Source of the DNA: Sphaerisporangium cinnabarinum | Lineage (GTDB): Bacteria; Actinomycetota; Actinomycetes; Actinomycetales; Cellulomonadaceae | DNA length: 64,000 nucleotides | Direction of reading: 5' to 3' | NCBI GenBank assembly: GCA_003052455.1 | Contig: QAPD01000069.1 | Span: 34,348-98,347 of the forward strand | In this document: positions 1 through 8,825 of the stretch, piece after piece | How positions within the stretch are numbered: position 1 is the stretch's first letter | Layout: each line of letters begins with the position of its first letter | Made by a program: the position numbers and the translations under genes | The notes under the pieces: generated by a model | Database searches by the model: none | What the model saw: the letters and a program-made list of their open reading frames with translations, nothing else | Told to the model about the DNA's origin: nothing

Positions 1-583
1 CGCCCGGGTCCGCCCAGTGCCACAGCCACACGGGGTACTCCAGGAGGCGCAGACCGAGGCGGTCGGCGACCTCCGCCGCCACCTCGCCCGCGATCCGGTG
101 GTCGCGGTGCCCGTCGCCGCGCCACGGCGCGCACAGCACCACCGACGACGGCGGCACGTCCTCGCCGCTCGGCCCGGCGAGCACGTCGTCCACCACGTCG
201 CCGAGCACGCGGGCGAGGTCGTCGCGGTGCTCGCGCAGACCGCCGTCGGGCAGGCCGGGCAGCACGACCCGGGCCGCGGGCGCCAGGACGGCCACCGCGT
301 CGGCCACCTCCGCGCGGCGGACGGCGCGGAGCCGCTCGGGGGAGATCGTCGTCGAGCCCGCGTGCGACGCCTCGCCGTCCGTCGCGACCACCACGGTCAC
401 CGCGGCGCCGCGGCCGGCCAGCTCGTGCACGAGCCCCGCCGCGCCGAACGACTCGTCGTCGGGGTGCGCGGCGAGCACCACGAGGTGCGCGACCTCGCCC
501 ACGTCGAGGCGCGGGACGTCCAGGATCCCGGCGCGCACCCACGCGTCCTCCGACGTGCCGGGCTCGCGGTGGTCGAACGTCAC
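1..583 (-). CDS. PIG-L family deacetylase (3' end cut by window)
   Basis: Zinc-dependent amide hydrolase of the PIG-L/LmbE fold, which removes N-acetyl groups from sugar conjugates. The family motif AHPDDE is at residues 39-44 and a second metal-site-like segment (GDGHRDH) is near residue 155. I start it at the GTG at 583, whose GTGA overlaps the stop of the upstream acyl-CoA dehydrogenase, so the two are translationally coupled. About 194 codons are visible and the gene runs off the left edge. Pairing of PIG-L with an acyl-CoA dehydrogenase-like protein recurs in actinobacteria, often with a methyltransferase and a glycosyltransferase that would lie outside this window. The substrate cannot be told from sequence. 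Confidence 0.88.
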   Translation of the reverse strand, partial: MTFDHREPGTSEDAWVRAGILDVPRLDVGEVAHLVVLAAHPDDESFGAAGLVHELAGRGAAVTVVVATDGEASHAGSTTISPERLRAVRRAEVADAVAVLAPAARVVLPGLPDGGLREHRDDLARVLGDVVDDVLAGPSGEDVPPSSVVLCAPWRGDGHRDHRIAGEVAAEVADRLGLRLLEYPVWLWHWADPG

Positions 584-1671
584 CACGCCGTCGTCCCGTG
601 CGCGAGGAGGGCGCGGCCGAGCGACGCGTCGTCGCGCTCCGCGTGGTGCTGGCGCACGTACAGACCGAGGTCCGCGACGCGCCGCGCGAACCGCTCGTCC
701 GTGGTCAGCGGGCCCGGGCCGAGCGCGTGGGCGCAGCGCCGCTGCACCTCCTCGACGACCTCCGCGACGACGCCGCGCACGCGGCGCGCCAGCAGGGAGG
801 CGTCCGGGCCGTCCACGCCCGCATCGACGGCGCTCGCGGCCTCGGCGAGGACCGCCCGGCCGGCGGCGAGCGCGCGGTCCGTCGCACCGAGGTGCGCGAG
901 CGCGAGCTGGTCGGGCTCGCGCGCCGCGAGCGCGTCGCGCTGCGTCCGCGCCAGCCCGACGGCGCCACCCCACCAGCATGCCGCGACGCCGATCCCGCCC
1001 CACGCGAACCCCGGCCGCTCCAGGTACCAGCCGGGCGCCCCGACCGGCACGGCCGGGACGTCGTCGAACCGGACCGCGGCGCTCACGACCTGGGCGAGCC
1101 CGCGCGCGACCCACGGCCCGTCGGCGGGGACGACGCCCGGCGCCCGCAGCGCGACCGCGAACAGCCGCCGACCGGCGTCGGTCCACGCCGTGACGAGCGC
1201 GTGCGAGAGGTCGGCGGCGAGGGAGCACCACGGCTTCGTCCCCGAGAGGACCCACGCGCCGTCGCGCTCGTGCGCCTCCAGCCGGACGCCGGGACCCTCC
1301 GCCGCGTACACGCCCCACGTGCTGTCCGGACCCGCCCCGACGGCGTCGAGCGCCACGGGGACCGGGACCTGCCCGAGGATCGCGAGGGCGTCGAGGTGCG
1401 GCTCGACGACGCGCGCGGCGCCCACGTCCGTCGCGGCGAGCGAGGCGAGCGCGCCCCAGAGCTCGGCGGTCCGCCCGTCGCCGGGGAACGGCGCCCGGGC
1501 GCCGATCGTCCGCGCGTGGTCGAGGAGGGCCGTGACGTCGGTCCCGGCCGCGTCGATCGCGGCGAGCTCGTCGGGCCCGACGAGCGCGGGTCGGTCGGCG
1601 AGCGGGGTCGACGGCGGGCCCAGGTACAGCGGGACGAGGCCGGGGGTGGTGGGTCGAGCGAGGTCGGGCAT
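580..1671 (-). CDS. Acyl-CoA dehydrogenase-like flavoprotein
   Basis: A 363-residue protein with the acyl-CoA dehydrogenase layout: helical N-terminal domain, a middle beta domain with a GTKPWCS segment (the flavin-binding GxKxxxS region), and a C-terminal helical domain. The family catalyses FAD-dependent alpha,beta-oxidation of acyl thioesters. I do not see the usual catalytic glutamate context clearly, so it may act on a non-standard substrate. ATG start at 1671; the stop overlaps the start of the PIG-L gene by 4 bp. Being coupled to a sugar deacetylase suggests secondary or cell-envelope metabolism rather than fatty acid breakdown (inference). Confidence 0.8.
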   Translation of the reverse strand: MPDLARPTTPGLVPLYLGPPSTPLADRPALVGPDELAAIDAAGTDVTALLDHARTIGARAPFPGDGRTAELWGALASLAATDVGAARVVEPHLDALAILGQVPVPVALDAVGAGPDSTWGVYAAEGPGVRLEAHERDGAWVLSGTKPWCSLAADLSHALVTAWTDAGRRLFAVALRAPGVVPADGPWVARGLAQVVSAAVRFDDVPAVPVGAPGWYLERPGFAWGGIGVAACWWGGAVGLARTQRDALAAREPDQLALAHLGATDRALAAGRAVLAEAASAVDAGVDGPDASLLARRVRGVVAEVVEEVQRRCAHALGPGPLTTDERFARRVADLGLYVRQHHAERDDASLGRALLAHGTTAW

Positions 1672-1845
1672 GTCGCGGCTCCCGAGGGTCGAGGGCGGGC
1701 CTCGTCTCGACCCGCCACGACCGTAACCGCGGGGGCGTCGCCGGGCGCGCCCAGCCCCGGGTCGGGCCGTGTGGGAAGACGAACAGGGCGCGACGGCGCC
1801 GCCGCCGGCGCCGCAGGCGCAGGGGAGCCGGGGGCGCCGGCGTGG

Positions 1846-3012
1846 TCAGTCGCGCCGCGGCGTCGTGCCCGGGCCGGTGCCCTCGTCGTCCGCGCTCGTG
1901 CGCCCGGTCTCGTGAGCGTCCGTGTCCGTGTCGGCGTCCGACGACCGGCCGTGCGACTCGCGGAGGGCGCGCGCCTGCTCGACGGCCTCCTCGCGCTTGG
2001 CGGCCTTCTTGTCGCTCGCGCGCGTGTCGCGCGGCGGGAGCTGGATGCGCTCCTCCGCGGGCATGCCGCTCTGCAGCTCGCGGCTGCGCTCGACCTCCGC
2101 GTCGAGCTCGGCGCCGAGCAGGAGCGCGAGGTTCGTCAGCCAGAGCCACAGGAGGAAGATGATGACGCCCGCGAGGGTGCCGTAGGTCGCGCCGTAGTTG
2201 CTCAGCCCGCTGCCGAGGTACAGGCCGAACGCCGCCGAGGCGACGACCCAGACGAGGATCGCCAGGACCGCGCCCGGGCTGACCCAGCGGAACTTGGGCT
2301 GCTTGATGTTCGGCGTGAGGTGGTAGAGCAGCGCGACGAGGATCACGACGAGCAGGAGCGCGACCGGCCACTTCGCGACCTGCCAGACGGCGATCGCGGT
2401 GTCCCCGAGGCCGACGAGCTCGCCCACCTGGCGCGCGATCGGCCCGGACAGGACGAGGCTCCCGACGACCAGGCCCGCGAGCAGCACGGTGATGACGGTG
2501 ACGCCCAGCATGACGGGGCGCAGCTTCCAGATCGGGCGCCCCTCCTCGATCTCGTAGATGCGGTTCATCGACCGCGAGAACGCGCCCACGTAGCCGGACG
2601 CCGACCACAGGGCCAGCACGACACCGATGACGAGCGCGAACCCGGCCTTGTCCGTGTCGGCGGCGTTCTCCACCAGCGGCTTGATCATGTCGAGCGTGGT
2701 CTGGGGCACGACGCCCTCGACGCTCTTGAGCACCGACTCGACGGCCTTCTCGCCGTCGCCCACGAGCCCGAGGATCGACACGAGCGCCAGGAGGGCAGGG
2801 GCCGAGGCGAGCACCGCGTAGTACGTCAGCGCGGCCGCGAGGTCGGTGCACTGGTCGTCCATGAACTCGCGCACCGCGCCCTTGACGGCGAAGCCCCACG
2901 ACGGCTTGCGCAGGTCCGTGGGGGAGTCGGGCTTGTGGTCGGCGTCGGGGGCGGGCCGCGACTCCTCGTCCCGTGCGGTGCCGGACGTGTGACGTCCGCT
3001 TCTGTCGGTCAT
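1846..3012 (-). CDS. YihY/BrkB family inner-membrane protein
   Basis: A 388-residue integral membrane protein. A polar N-terminus (about 45 residues) is followed by the family block FMDDQCTDLAAALTYYAVLA and about six hydrophobic segments, then an acidic, Asp/Ser/Thr-rich cytoplasmic tail of about 80 residues. The family was once annotated as ribonuclease BN, but that assignment is wrong and its molecular function is unsettled (envelope or transport roles are proposed). ATG at 3012 has an AGGAGG-like site a few bases upstream. Divergent from nothing obvious; the next minus-strand gene upstream is lactate dehydrogenase, 134 bp away. Confidence 0.9.
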   Translation of the reverse strand: MTDRSGRHTSGTARDEESRPAPDADHKPDSPTDLRKPSWGFAVKGAVREFMDDQCTDLAAALTYYAVLASAPALLALVSILGLVGDGEKAVESVLKSVEGVVPQTTLDMIKPLVENAADTDKAGFALVIGVVLALWSASGYVGAFSRSMNRIYEIEEGRPIWKLRPVMLGVTVITVLLAGLVVGSLVLSGPIARQVGELVGLGDTAIAVWQVAKWPVALLLVVILVALLYHLTPNIKQPKFRWVSPGAVLAILVWVVASAAFGLYLGSGLSNYGATYGTLAGVIIFLLWLWLTNLALLLGAELDAEVERSRELQSGMPAEERIQLPPRDTRASDKKAAKREEAVEQARALRESHGRSSDADTDTDAHETGRTSADDEGTGPGTTPRRD

Positions 3013-3146
3013 GGCGGCCTCCTCGGTGGGCGTCGCCTCGGCGCACGACGCTCGCGTCGGTGGACGGCCTCACGGCTCGTCCCGGACGAGCACCACGCTC
3101 CGTGCGCCGGGCTCCACCCGCAAGCGGAGGGGCCCGGGGCCGGTGG

Positions 3147-4103
3147 CTACTCGAGCCCGAGGTCCTGCTGCGCGGCGTGCAGGGCGTCGGCGGACGCGCG
3201 GAGCTGGCGCTCCTCGGCCGCGGACATCGTGAGGTCGAGGACCTGCTGGACGCCGCCGGACGCGACGACGCTCGGCACGGAGAACGCGACGCCGCCGATC
3301 CCGCGGTAGTCGTCGTGCACGGTGCCGACGGGCAGCACGGCGTGCTGGTCGCTGACGACCGCCTCGACGATCCGCGCACCGGCGAGCCCGATCGCGTAGT
3401 TCGTGGCGCCCTTGCCCTCGATGACCCGGTACGCGGCCTGGCGCACGTGGTCGGTGATCTCGTCGAGCTCGCCGTGCGTGAAGTGGTGGCCGTCGGGCGA
3501 GACCCAGTCGAGGATCGGCACCGGCCCGATGCGCGCCTGCGACCACAGCGCGAACCCGGTGTCCCCGTGCTCGCCCACGATGTCGGCGTGCACGCTCGTC
3601 GTCGCGACCTGCGCCTTGTCGGCGATCAGGCGCCGCAGCCGGGAGGTGTCGAGCACCGTGCCGGACGAGAAGACGCGGGACGTCGGCAGGCCGCTGATCT
3701 GCTGCGCAGCCACGGTCAGAACGTCGCACGGGTTGGTGACGATGCAGTAGACGGCGTCCGGCGCGTGCTCCAGGAGCTGCGGCAGCAGCGTCTCGAGGAT
3801 CCGGACGTTCGTGCCGGCGAGGTCGAGCCGGCTCTGGCCCGGGTCCTGCTTGGCGCCGGCCGTGATGACGACGACGTGCGACCCCTCCACGACCGACGGG
3901 TCCGCGCCGCCGACGACCTCGCTCGCCCCCGTGAACTGCGTGCCGTGCGCGAGGTCGAGCACCTCGGCCTCGACCTTCGCGCGGTTGATGTCGTAGAGCG
4001 CCACCGTCCGTGCGGAACGGCGGATCAGCGCGGCGTACGCCAGGCTGGTCCCCACGCTCCCGGCGCCCACCACCGTGACCTTCGAGCTCTCGACGCGTGT
4101 CAT
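3147..4103 (-). CDS. ldh: L-lactate dehydrogenase
   Basis: NAD-dependent cytoplasmic enzyme reducing pyruvate to L-lactate in fermentation. 318 residues, normal length. The Rossmann motif GAGSVGTS lies at residues 13-20. The active-site loop GAKQDPGQSR carries the glutamine that distinguishes lactate from malate dehydrogenases. VTNPCDV and the catalytic-histidine motif GEHGD (about residue 178) are intact. ATG start at 4103. Apparently monocistronic, with a 43-bp gap-free downstream region before the BrkB-type gene and a divergent lipoprotein gene upstream. Confidence 0.95.
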   Translation of the reverse strand: MTRVESSKVTVVGAGSVGTSLAYAALIRRSARTVALYDINRAKVEAEVLDLAHGTQFTGASEVVGGADPSVVEGSHVVVITAGAKQDPGQSRLDLAGTNVRILETLLPQLLEHAPDAVYCIVTNPCDVLTVAAQQISGLPTSRVFSSGTVLDTSRLRRLIADKAQVATTSVHADIVGEHGDTGFALWSQARIGPVPILDWVSPDGHHFTHGELDEITDHVRQAAYRVIEGKGATNYAIGLAGARIVEAVVSDQHAVLPVGTVHDDYRGIGGVAFSVPSVVASGGVQQVLDLTMSAAEERQLRASADALHAAQQDLGLE

Positions 4104-4261
4104 GGGACCACGCTACGCACGGGCTGCCGACGCGGCGCGCGGACGACCGGGCGCACAGCCGAGGAGCGGCGTGGCAGGGCCTGGGGCATCATCGGCAGTG
4201 TTCGCCGGGCCGGCCGGGGAGGCCGGACCACCAGGTCGGGCAGCGCGAGACGAGGACGGTC

Positions 4262-4636
4262 ATGAGACCTCTGCGGTCCCGGGTCGCGGTGGTCGCCGCG
4301 GTGGGTGTGGTCCTGGTGTCGGTGGGGTCGTGCTCGGCCGACGAGGAGCCGAGCTTCTGCGACACCGCCCGGTCCTACACGGAGACCGTCAGGGCCAGCA
4401 CGGAGTCGCTCACGCGCGACGAGGCCGCGGACGCGTTCGCGCAGGACGCGGAGGCGATGCGCGAGGTCACCGCGCCCGACGAGCTCAGCGCGGACTGGGA
4501 CCGCGTGACGACGACGGCTTCGGGCGTCGCGGAATCCCCCGCCGACGGCGGCGACGGGACCGAGCTCCTGCTCGACGACGACTACCAGGCCTCGTTCACG
4601 GCCGTCACCGAGCACGTCGAGGACAGCTGCGGCTGA
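4262..4636 (+). CDS. Small lipoprotein
   Basis: A 124-residue predicted secreted lipoprotein. The chosen ATG at 4262 follows a GACGAGGA site and is directly followed by a signal peptide (MRPLRSRVAVVAA...) ending in the lipobox VGSC with Cys near residue 20. The mature part is acidic, with a C-terminal DSCG giving possible disulphide partners. Longer readings that start at 4097 would bury the signal peptide and are unlikely. No family recognised. Convergent with the methyltransferase, 6 bp away. Confidence 0.72.
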   Translation: MRPLRSRVAVVAAVGVVLVSVGSCSADEEPSFCDTARSYTETVRASTESLTRDEAADAFAQDAEAMREVTAPDELSADWDRVTTTASGVAESPADGGDGTELLLDDDYQASFTAVTEHVEDSCG

Positions 4637-4642
4637 GGGGGC

Positions 4643-5431
4643 TCATCGCGGCGAGTCAGGCCACCCCGACGGCATGCGGGCTGCTCGGGACTCGGGGACC
4701 GGTGCACAGACGATCAACCAGGACATGTAGTGCTCGACGACTCGTCCTCCGAGGTTCGCGACGGCCGCTGCGACCTCGTCGACCTCGTCCCGGCTCCAGT
4801 CGCTGAACGTGCTGAAGAGCCCGTGGACCTGCTCGGGGTCGAGCTCGATGCTCCAGCGGTACTCACCGATGTCCTCGACGGTGAACAGCCCGGAGGCAGT
4901 CAGCCGTGCTGCGGTCGACCTGACGTCCTCCGGGTTTCCGGCGCGGGGCGGCCTGCTCCGCCGCGCGACGATCCGCGCGACCCGGTCGCGGAACGGGGTC
5001 GGTTCCGCCGCGGGGTCGCCGAAGACGTGTCGCCAGACGAGGAACCGTCCGGCTGGCATCAGGGCGTGATGGAGCCGGGGCAGGAGCGCGTCGAGGTCCA
5101 TCCAGTGGATGGAGGTGGCGGCGACCGCCAGGTCGAACGCGGCTCGCCCGAGCTCGGCGTCCTCGGCCCGCGCGACGACCACCTCCGCCGTCGGGTGACG
5201 GGCCGCGAGCACGGCGGCCAGCTGCGTGCCCGGTTCGACGGCGACCACGTCGACTCCCTCAGCGAGCAGCGGCCCGGTCGCCTCCCCGGTGCCTGCGCCG
5301 AGGTCGACCGCTCGCCGGCCTGGCGCGACCAGGCCCGTCCGGTGCACCCGCTCCCACAGCTCGGCCGGGTACGGCGGACGGGCGGACCCGTAGGAGTCCG
5401 CCAGCGCGTCGAAGTGCATGGGGTCCCCCAT
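4643..5431 (-). CDS. Class I SAM-dependent methyltransferase
   Basis: A 262-residue methyltransferase of the UbiE/Methyltransf_11 type. Motif I is VDLGAGTGEAT (residues 43-53), followed by the acidic strand end VVAVEPG and the motif-III-like ALMPAGRFLVWRH. The first residues (FDALADSYGSARPPYP) match the usual start of this group. Substrate unknown; members of this subgroup methylate small molecules. ATG at 5431; an in-frame ATG four codons later is a possible alternative. Divergent from the SigE-family sigma gene. Confidence 0.85.
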   Translation of the reverse strand: MGDPMHFDALADSYGSARPPYPAELWERVHRTGLVAPGRRAVDLGAGTGEATGPLLAEGVDVVAVEPGTQLAAVLAARHPTAEVVVARAEDAELGRAAFDLAVAATSIHWMDLDALLPRLHHALMPAGRFLVWRHVFGDPAAEPTPFRDRVARIVARRSRPPRAGNPEDVRSTAARLTASGLFTVEDIGEYRWSIELDPEQVHGLFSTFSDWSRDEVDEVAAAVANLGGRVVEHYMSWLIVCAPVPESRAARMPSGWPDSPR

Positions 5432-5589
5432 GGTCCGACCCTACGACGGCGGTGGCAGCGCAGCGGGAGGGTGAGGCTCTGGCCCGACGCCGTCGACCGG
5501 CGCAAGCGGTTCGACCACCTCGGTCCCAGGGGCGGTGCTGCTCAACCTCTCGGCGGGCTCGTGCGTTGTCGTGGGTGGAAGGAGGGCCG

Positions 5590-6150
5590 ATGGCCGAGGT
5601 GCGGGTGGAGCAGGGGGCCGGGTCGGGCGGCGTCGAGGTCGAGGCGTCGCTCCCGCTCGCGGTGGGCGAACGGTCGTCGTCGGTCGAGTTCGAGGCGTTC
5701 GTGCGCGACTCGGCGAGAGCGCTGGCCACGACGGCCTACCTGCTGGTCGGCGAGCGGCACCGGGCCGAGGAGCTGACGCAGCAGGCGTACGAGCGCGTGT
5801 GGCGGGCGTGGCCGCGGGCACGCCAGGACCCGCTGCCGTACGCGCGACGCGTGCTGGTGAACCTCCGGGTCGACCACTGGCGCCGACGGCGGCGCGAACG
5901 GCTCGTGGACGTCGTGCCCGAGCGCGCGCACGCGGCGGGTGACGACGCCGTGGTCCTGCGCGACGAGCTCGTGCGGGCGTTGATGACCCTGCTGCCACGT
6001 CAGCGCCGGGTCGTCGTGCTGCGTCACCTGCTGGACCTGTCGGTCGAGCAGGTGAGCGTCGAGCTGGGCGTCACGCCTGGCACCGTCAAGGCCTCGGCGT
6101 CGCGCGGGTTGGCCGCGCTGCGCGTCGTGCTGGGAGAGGAGCACCCGTGA
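5590..6150 (+). CDS. SigE-family RNA polymerase sigma factor
   Basis: A 186-residue group-4 (ECF) sigma factor of the Streptomyces SigE-like family. Region 2 includes AEELTQQAYERVWRAW (about residues 58-73) and region 4 includes LPRQRRVVVLRHLLDLS plus the helix-turn-helix SVELGVTPGTVKASASRG. I chose the ATG at 5590, preceded by GGAGGG, over the longer open frame from 5452. The gene ends in ATGA overlapping the next gene, so sigma factor and membrane partner are co-translated. In this family the partner is commonly a membrane protein that holds or tunes the sigma factor. Confidence 0.9.
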   Translation: MAEVRVEQGAGSGGVEVEASLPLAVGERSSSVEFEAFVRDSARALATTAYLLVGERHRAEELTQQAYERVWRAWPRARQDPLPYARRVLVNLRVDHWRRRRRERLVDVVPERAHAAGDDAVVLRDELVRALMTLLPRQRRVVVLRHLLDLSVEQVSVELGVTPGTVKASASRGLAALRVVLGEEHP

Positions 6151-6833
6151 ACGACGACGACCTCGCCGCCGCGCTGCGCGACCGGTTGCGCGCCGCGCCG
6201 TTCGACCCCGACCTCGACCCGGCTGAGGTCCTGACCCGCGCGCGGCGGGCCCGCACGCGCCGTCGTCTCGGTGCCGTCGCCGGGTCCGCGGTGGCGTTGG
6301 TCGCCGTGGTGGCGTTCGTGGTCCCGGCCGCGCTCGGGACGGCGGGCACCGAGCCCAGCACCCGGCTGGACCGGCTCGTGCCGGCAGGCCCGAGCGACTC
6401 GCCGCACACCGACCCCACGACCGGCGCGCCGGAACCGTCCACGCTCGCGCGCGACACGAACGGCGTCCGGGTCTGCGCGAGCTACGTGGCGCGGTCGGAC
6501 GGGAGCACGGTGACCCAGTACCAGCCCGACGGCACGACGTACGAGATCGGCGGGCACGAGGGCTGGTGGAACGCGATCCCGGCCGACACCGACGGCGGCT
6601 ATCTCCCCGTCGAGGAATGGCCCCAGCAGATCCTCGACCACCCTGCGACCGCCACCGTCGAGACCGTCAGCGGCACCGTTCTGGAGTCGTTCGACCGGCG
6701 CACCTGCGCCCCGGGCGAGGGTTACGTGCCCCCGCCACCCGAGACGCTGCCCCCCGACGCGATCGTCGTCCTGGACACCCGGACCGGCGAGGTCCTGGCC
6801 GAGCAGGCGCTCAACACCCCCACCACGCCGTAG
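6147..6833 (+). CDS. Membrane-anchored partner of the SigE-type sigma factor
   Basis: 228 residues. A charged cytoplasmic N-terminus (MNDDDLAAALRDRLRAAPFDP) is followed by an Arg-rich stretch, one transmembrane helix (about residues 46-66) and a roughly 160-residue extracellular domain with two cysteines (CASY and RTCAPG). This topology and the 4-bp overlap with the sigma gene suggest an anti-sigma or sensory partner, though no zinc motif is seen. Its last 17 codons and stop fall in a 60-bp segment imperfectly repeated at 8146-8209. Confidence 0.68.
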   Translation: MNDDDLAAALRDRLRAAPFDPDLDPAEVLTRARRARTRRRLGAVAGSAVALVAVVAFVVPAALGTAGTEPSTRLDRLVPAGPSDSPHTDPTTGAPEPSTLARDTNGVRVCASYVARSDGSTVTQYQPDGTTYEIGGHEGWWNAIPADTDGGYLPVEEWPQQILDHPATATVETVSGTVLESFDRRTCAPGEGYVPPPPETLPPDAIVVLDTRTGEVLAEQALNTPTTP

Positions 6834-8209
6834 ACCGACGTCGGGGGCAAGCGAGGTCCGACCCGTGACGTCAGGACGGCCCGTCGTCTGCTTTCACCCG
6901 GTGCACTTTCAGCGGTTCGGCCCGCGGATGGGCTATGGTCCCCGTGCACCTTCGCTGGTTGTGAGCTTGCTGTGAGCCAGGCTGGGGCCTGCCCGTAGGG
7001 GGTGTGGGTTTCGGTTGCCGGTGCGCGCTGGTGCGTGCCGTGACGGACGGCTGGTTCACGAGGGCGTCGAGAAAAATCAGCGGGAGTGCCCTTGGCAGAG
7101 ATCAATCTTCAAGACCTGTTCGCGGACGACCTGCTTTCCCGCGGCTTCCGATTGGATGGGCGTGTGTTTCGCCGCGAACCGGATGTGCCGAGCGGAATCA
7201 CCATGAGCGTGTGGCTCAACCCCGAGAACCGACTGAAGCGTGTGCGGACGGTGACCGTAGATTGCTGGCAGGGGAGTGAGCCGCTGGGAAACTGGTTGTA
7301 CGGATTTGACCAGGCACGAGCTGTGTCGGAGATCGAGCGCGGCGGTCCTTGGGCCTCATTCGAGTACGGGGAGGCAGTTACCGGTTGGCCGAGCGTGATC
7401 GTTGACGACTTCAGAAGGGTCACGCTCCCGTTCATCGATGCGTGCAGTTCTGTGGAGGCACTGTGCGCGCTGTTGCTGGAGTCCAAGATCCCTCCGTCGA
7501 ACATGCGAAGGGCGCCGCTCGGGTGGGTCCAGGATGTCTGGGACATCTCGAAAAGAGCTGAGCTCCCAGAATTCGGCTCCCGTGCGCTCGATCTCGCCGC
7601 ACGCCTGAGGCTCAGCGCGCAGGATTATGCGGACGCGAAGTGGTGGTTGGAGTCTCAGGGGTTGGATACGGACATCGCGCATCCACCACAGCGAACGGTT
7701 CGTCGGCTCCCGTGGCGACGGCGCTCCCGCAGCGGCTCCTGAGGAGCGAGCGCCGAACACTCCTGCCCATGGCCTCGTATCCGACTCTGCTCGGCAGGAG
7801 GTTTGTCTGTGTGCAGCATGATGTGGCGCGGGGGTCACTTTCGAGGTGAAGACGGGCACGCCCCGCTGCGCTTTGTGCAGCGCGCGCGAAAGCTGCATGG
7901 ATCACCAAGCACCTCGGTGTCAAGAGAATGCTGATGAGGGTGTGAGGTTCCCAAGTATGACAAGCCAGGCGCCGCGGTCTCGGCCCCGGCCAGCGTTGGA
8001 GAACGTCGTCCAGGTGCGCCGCGGCCTGGCCCTGTGCCACGAGGCTCACCAGTCCCGGGCTCGTCGCGCGAGCGAGCGGTCCTGCCGCTCGGGCGTGGCG
8101 AGTGGCGCTCCGTGTCGGACGACGGTGTGCATCAGGAGCGGCGCGCGGACCGGTGAGGTCCTGGTCGGCCGAGCACCGGCTCCACACGCGCGCCACGCCG
8201 TAGACCGAC
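6780..8209 (+). repeat. Imperfect direct repeat bounding a low-GC segment
   Basis: Copy 1 (6780-6839) is the 3' end of the sigma-partner gene with its stop. Copy 2 (8146-8209) is intergenic. By hand alignment 52 of 60 positions match with one 4-bp insertion in copy 2; both end in CACGCCGTAGACCGAC. Similarity does not extend beyond either edge. Between them is about 1.3 kb of visibly lower GC with one orphan gene. The arrangement resembles an element that inserted at a gene's 3' end and regenerated it, but no integrase is present. Confidence 0.55.
7086..7742 (+). CDS. Orphan protein in low-GC segment
   Basis: A 218-residue soluble protein with no family I recognise confidently. Base composition and codon use differ from neighbours: A/T-ending codons and TTG leucines are frequent, a sign of recent transfer. 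It has a basic C-terminal tail (RRLPWRRRSR). The opening pattern (short helix, GFRLDGRVFRR, a beta segment) and the later RRVTLPFIDACSSVEAL loosely recall DUF4304-type immunity-like proteins, but this is a weak impression. The GTG at 7086 is the best available start; upstream GCGGGAG could serve as a poor ribosome site. Confidence 0.55.
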   Translation: MPLAEINLQDLFADDLLSRGFRLDGRVFRREPDVPSGITMSVWLNPENRLKRVRTVTVDCWQGSEPLGNWLYGFDQARAVSEIERGGPWASFEYGEAVTGWPSVIVDDFRRVTLPFIDACSSVEALCALLLESKIPPSNMRRAPLGWVQDVWDISKRAELPEFGSRALDLAARLRLSAQDYADAKWWLESQGLDTDIAHPPQRTVRRLPWRRRSRSGS

Positions 8210-8264
8210 ACCCGCGCGCCGATCCTTCCGGGACGACACTCGACCTCTGCCAGACTCCTCAGGC
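7743..8264. other. Intergenic stretch, relic-like
   Basis: 522 bp without a convincing gene. The first 220 bp keep the lower GC of the orphan gene; the rest is GC-rich and includes copy 2 of the direct repeat (8146-8209). Open frames here have no coding-like codon bias, no plausible start and no recognisable product, and look like decayed DNA. Confidence 0.6.
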
Positions 8265-8825
8265 ATGGACGACGGACGAGCCTGGACGTGGGGCTTTCGC
8301 GCTGCGCGCCCGGCCGTCGAGCTGTTCGCGATCGCGACCGTCCTGCTCTGCGTCGCCGGCGCGCTGCCCGGCCTGGTCGTCGCCGCGGCGGTGACGGAGT
8401 ACCACGACGAGGCGCCCCGTGCGGCAGCGGCGTCACCGGAGCTCCTCGCGGAAGTGCAGCAGCTCGCCACGTTCGTGGGTGGTGTCGGGGCGGTCCTCGC
8501 CCTGGGGTGCGGGGTCCTCGGCTGGCGCCTGGTCCGGGGCTGGGCCCGCGGCTCGTCCGACGTCGAGGCGCCCCGGGCCGTCGCGACAGCGGCGACCCTG
8601 AGCGCCGCCGCGATCGTGGGGGCGTTCTTCACCGCTGCGACGGGGTCGGGCGTGGCCGAGGTGTGTGCGTCCGGGGCTGCTCTGCTCGTCGTCACGTCGC
8701 TCGCGGTGCTCGGGTCCACGCAGCACGGCGCGCGCCGGCTGGCTGATCGGGCGGCGGCAGGGCACGCGGACGACGCTCGGGCCCCACGGGTGGGCCGTCG
8801 ACGGCCGGTCCGTGCTCGGAGGTGA
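8265..8825 (+). CDS. Small membrane protein
   Basis: 186 residues with about four hydrophobic segments (roughly residues 18-44, 65-88, 103-127 and 129-148), and a basic Arg-rich C-terminus. No family recognised. ATG at 8265 with a weak ribosome site. It ends one base before the end of the convergent minus-strand gene, so both may share a terminator region. Confidence 0.6.
   Translation: MDDGRAWTWGFRAARPAVELFAIATVLLCVAGALPGLVVAAAVTEYHDEAPRAAAASPELLAEVQQLATFVGGVGAVLALGCGVLGWRLVRGWARGSSDVEAPRAVATAATLSAAAIVGAFFTAATGSGVAEVCASGAALLVVTSLAVLGSTQHGARRLADRAAAGHADDARAPRVGRRRPVRARR

Noticed and set aside
598..3309. 903-codon plus-strand open frame across the first genes
   Set aside because: It runs antisense to the acyl-CoA dehydrogenase, BrkB and lactate dehydrogenase genes and is Arg/Gly/Asp-rich without domains.
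7820..7860. GGGGGTCACTTTCGAGGTGAAG as an insertion sequence end
   Set aside because: It loosely resembles IS termini, but there is no matching inverted end, no target duplication and no transposase nearby.
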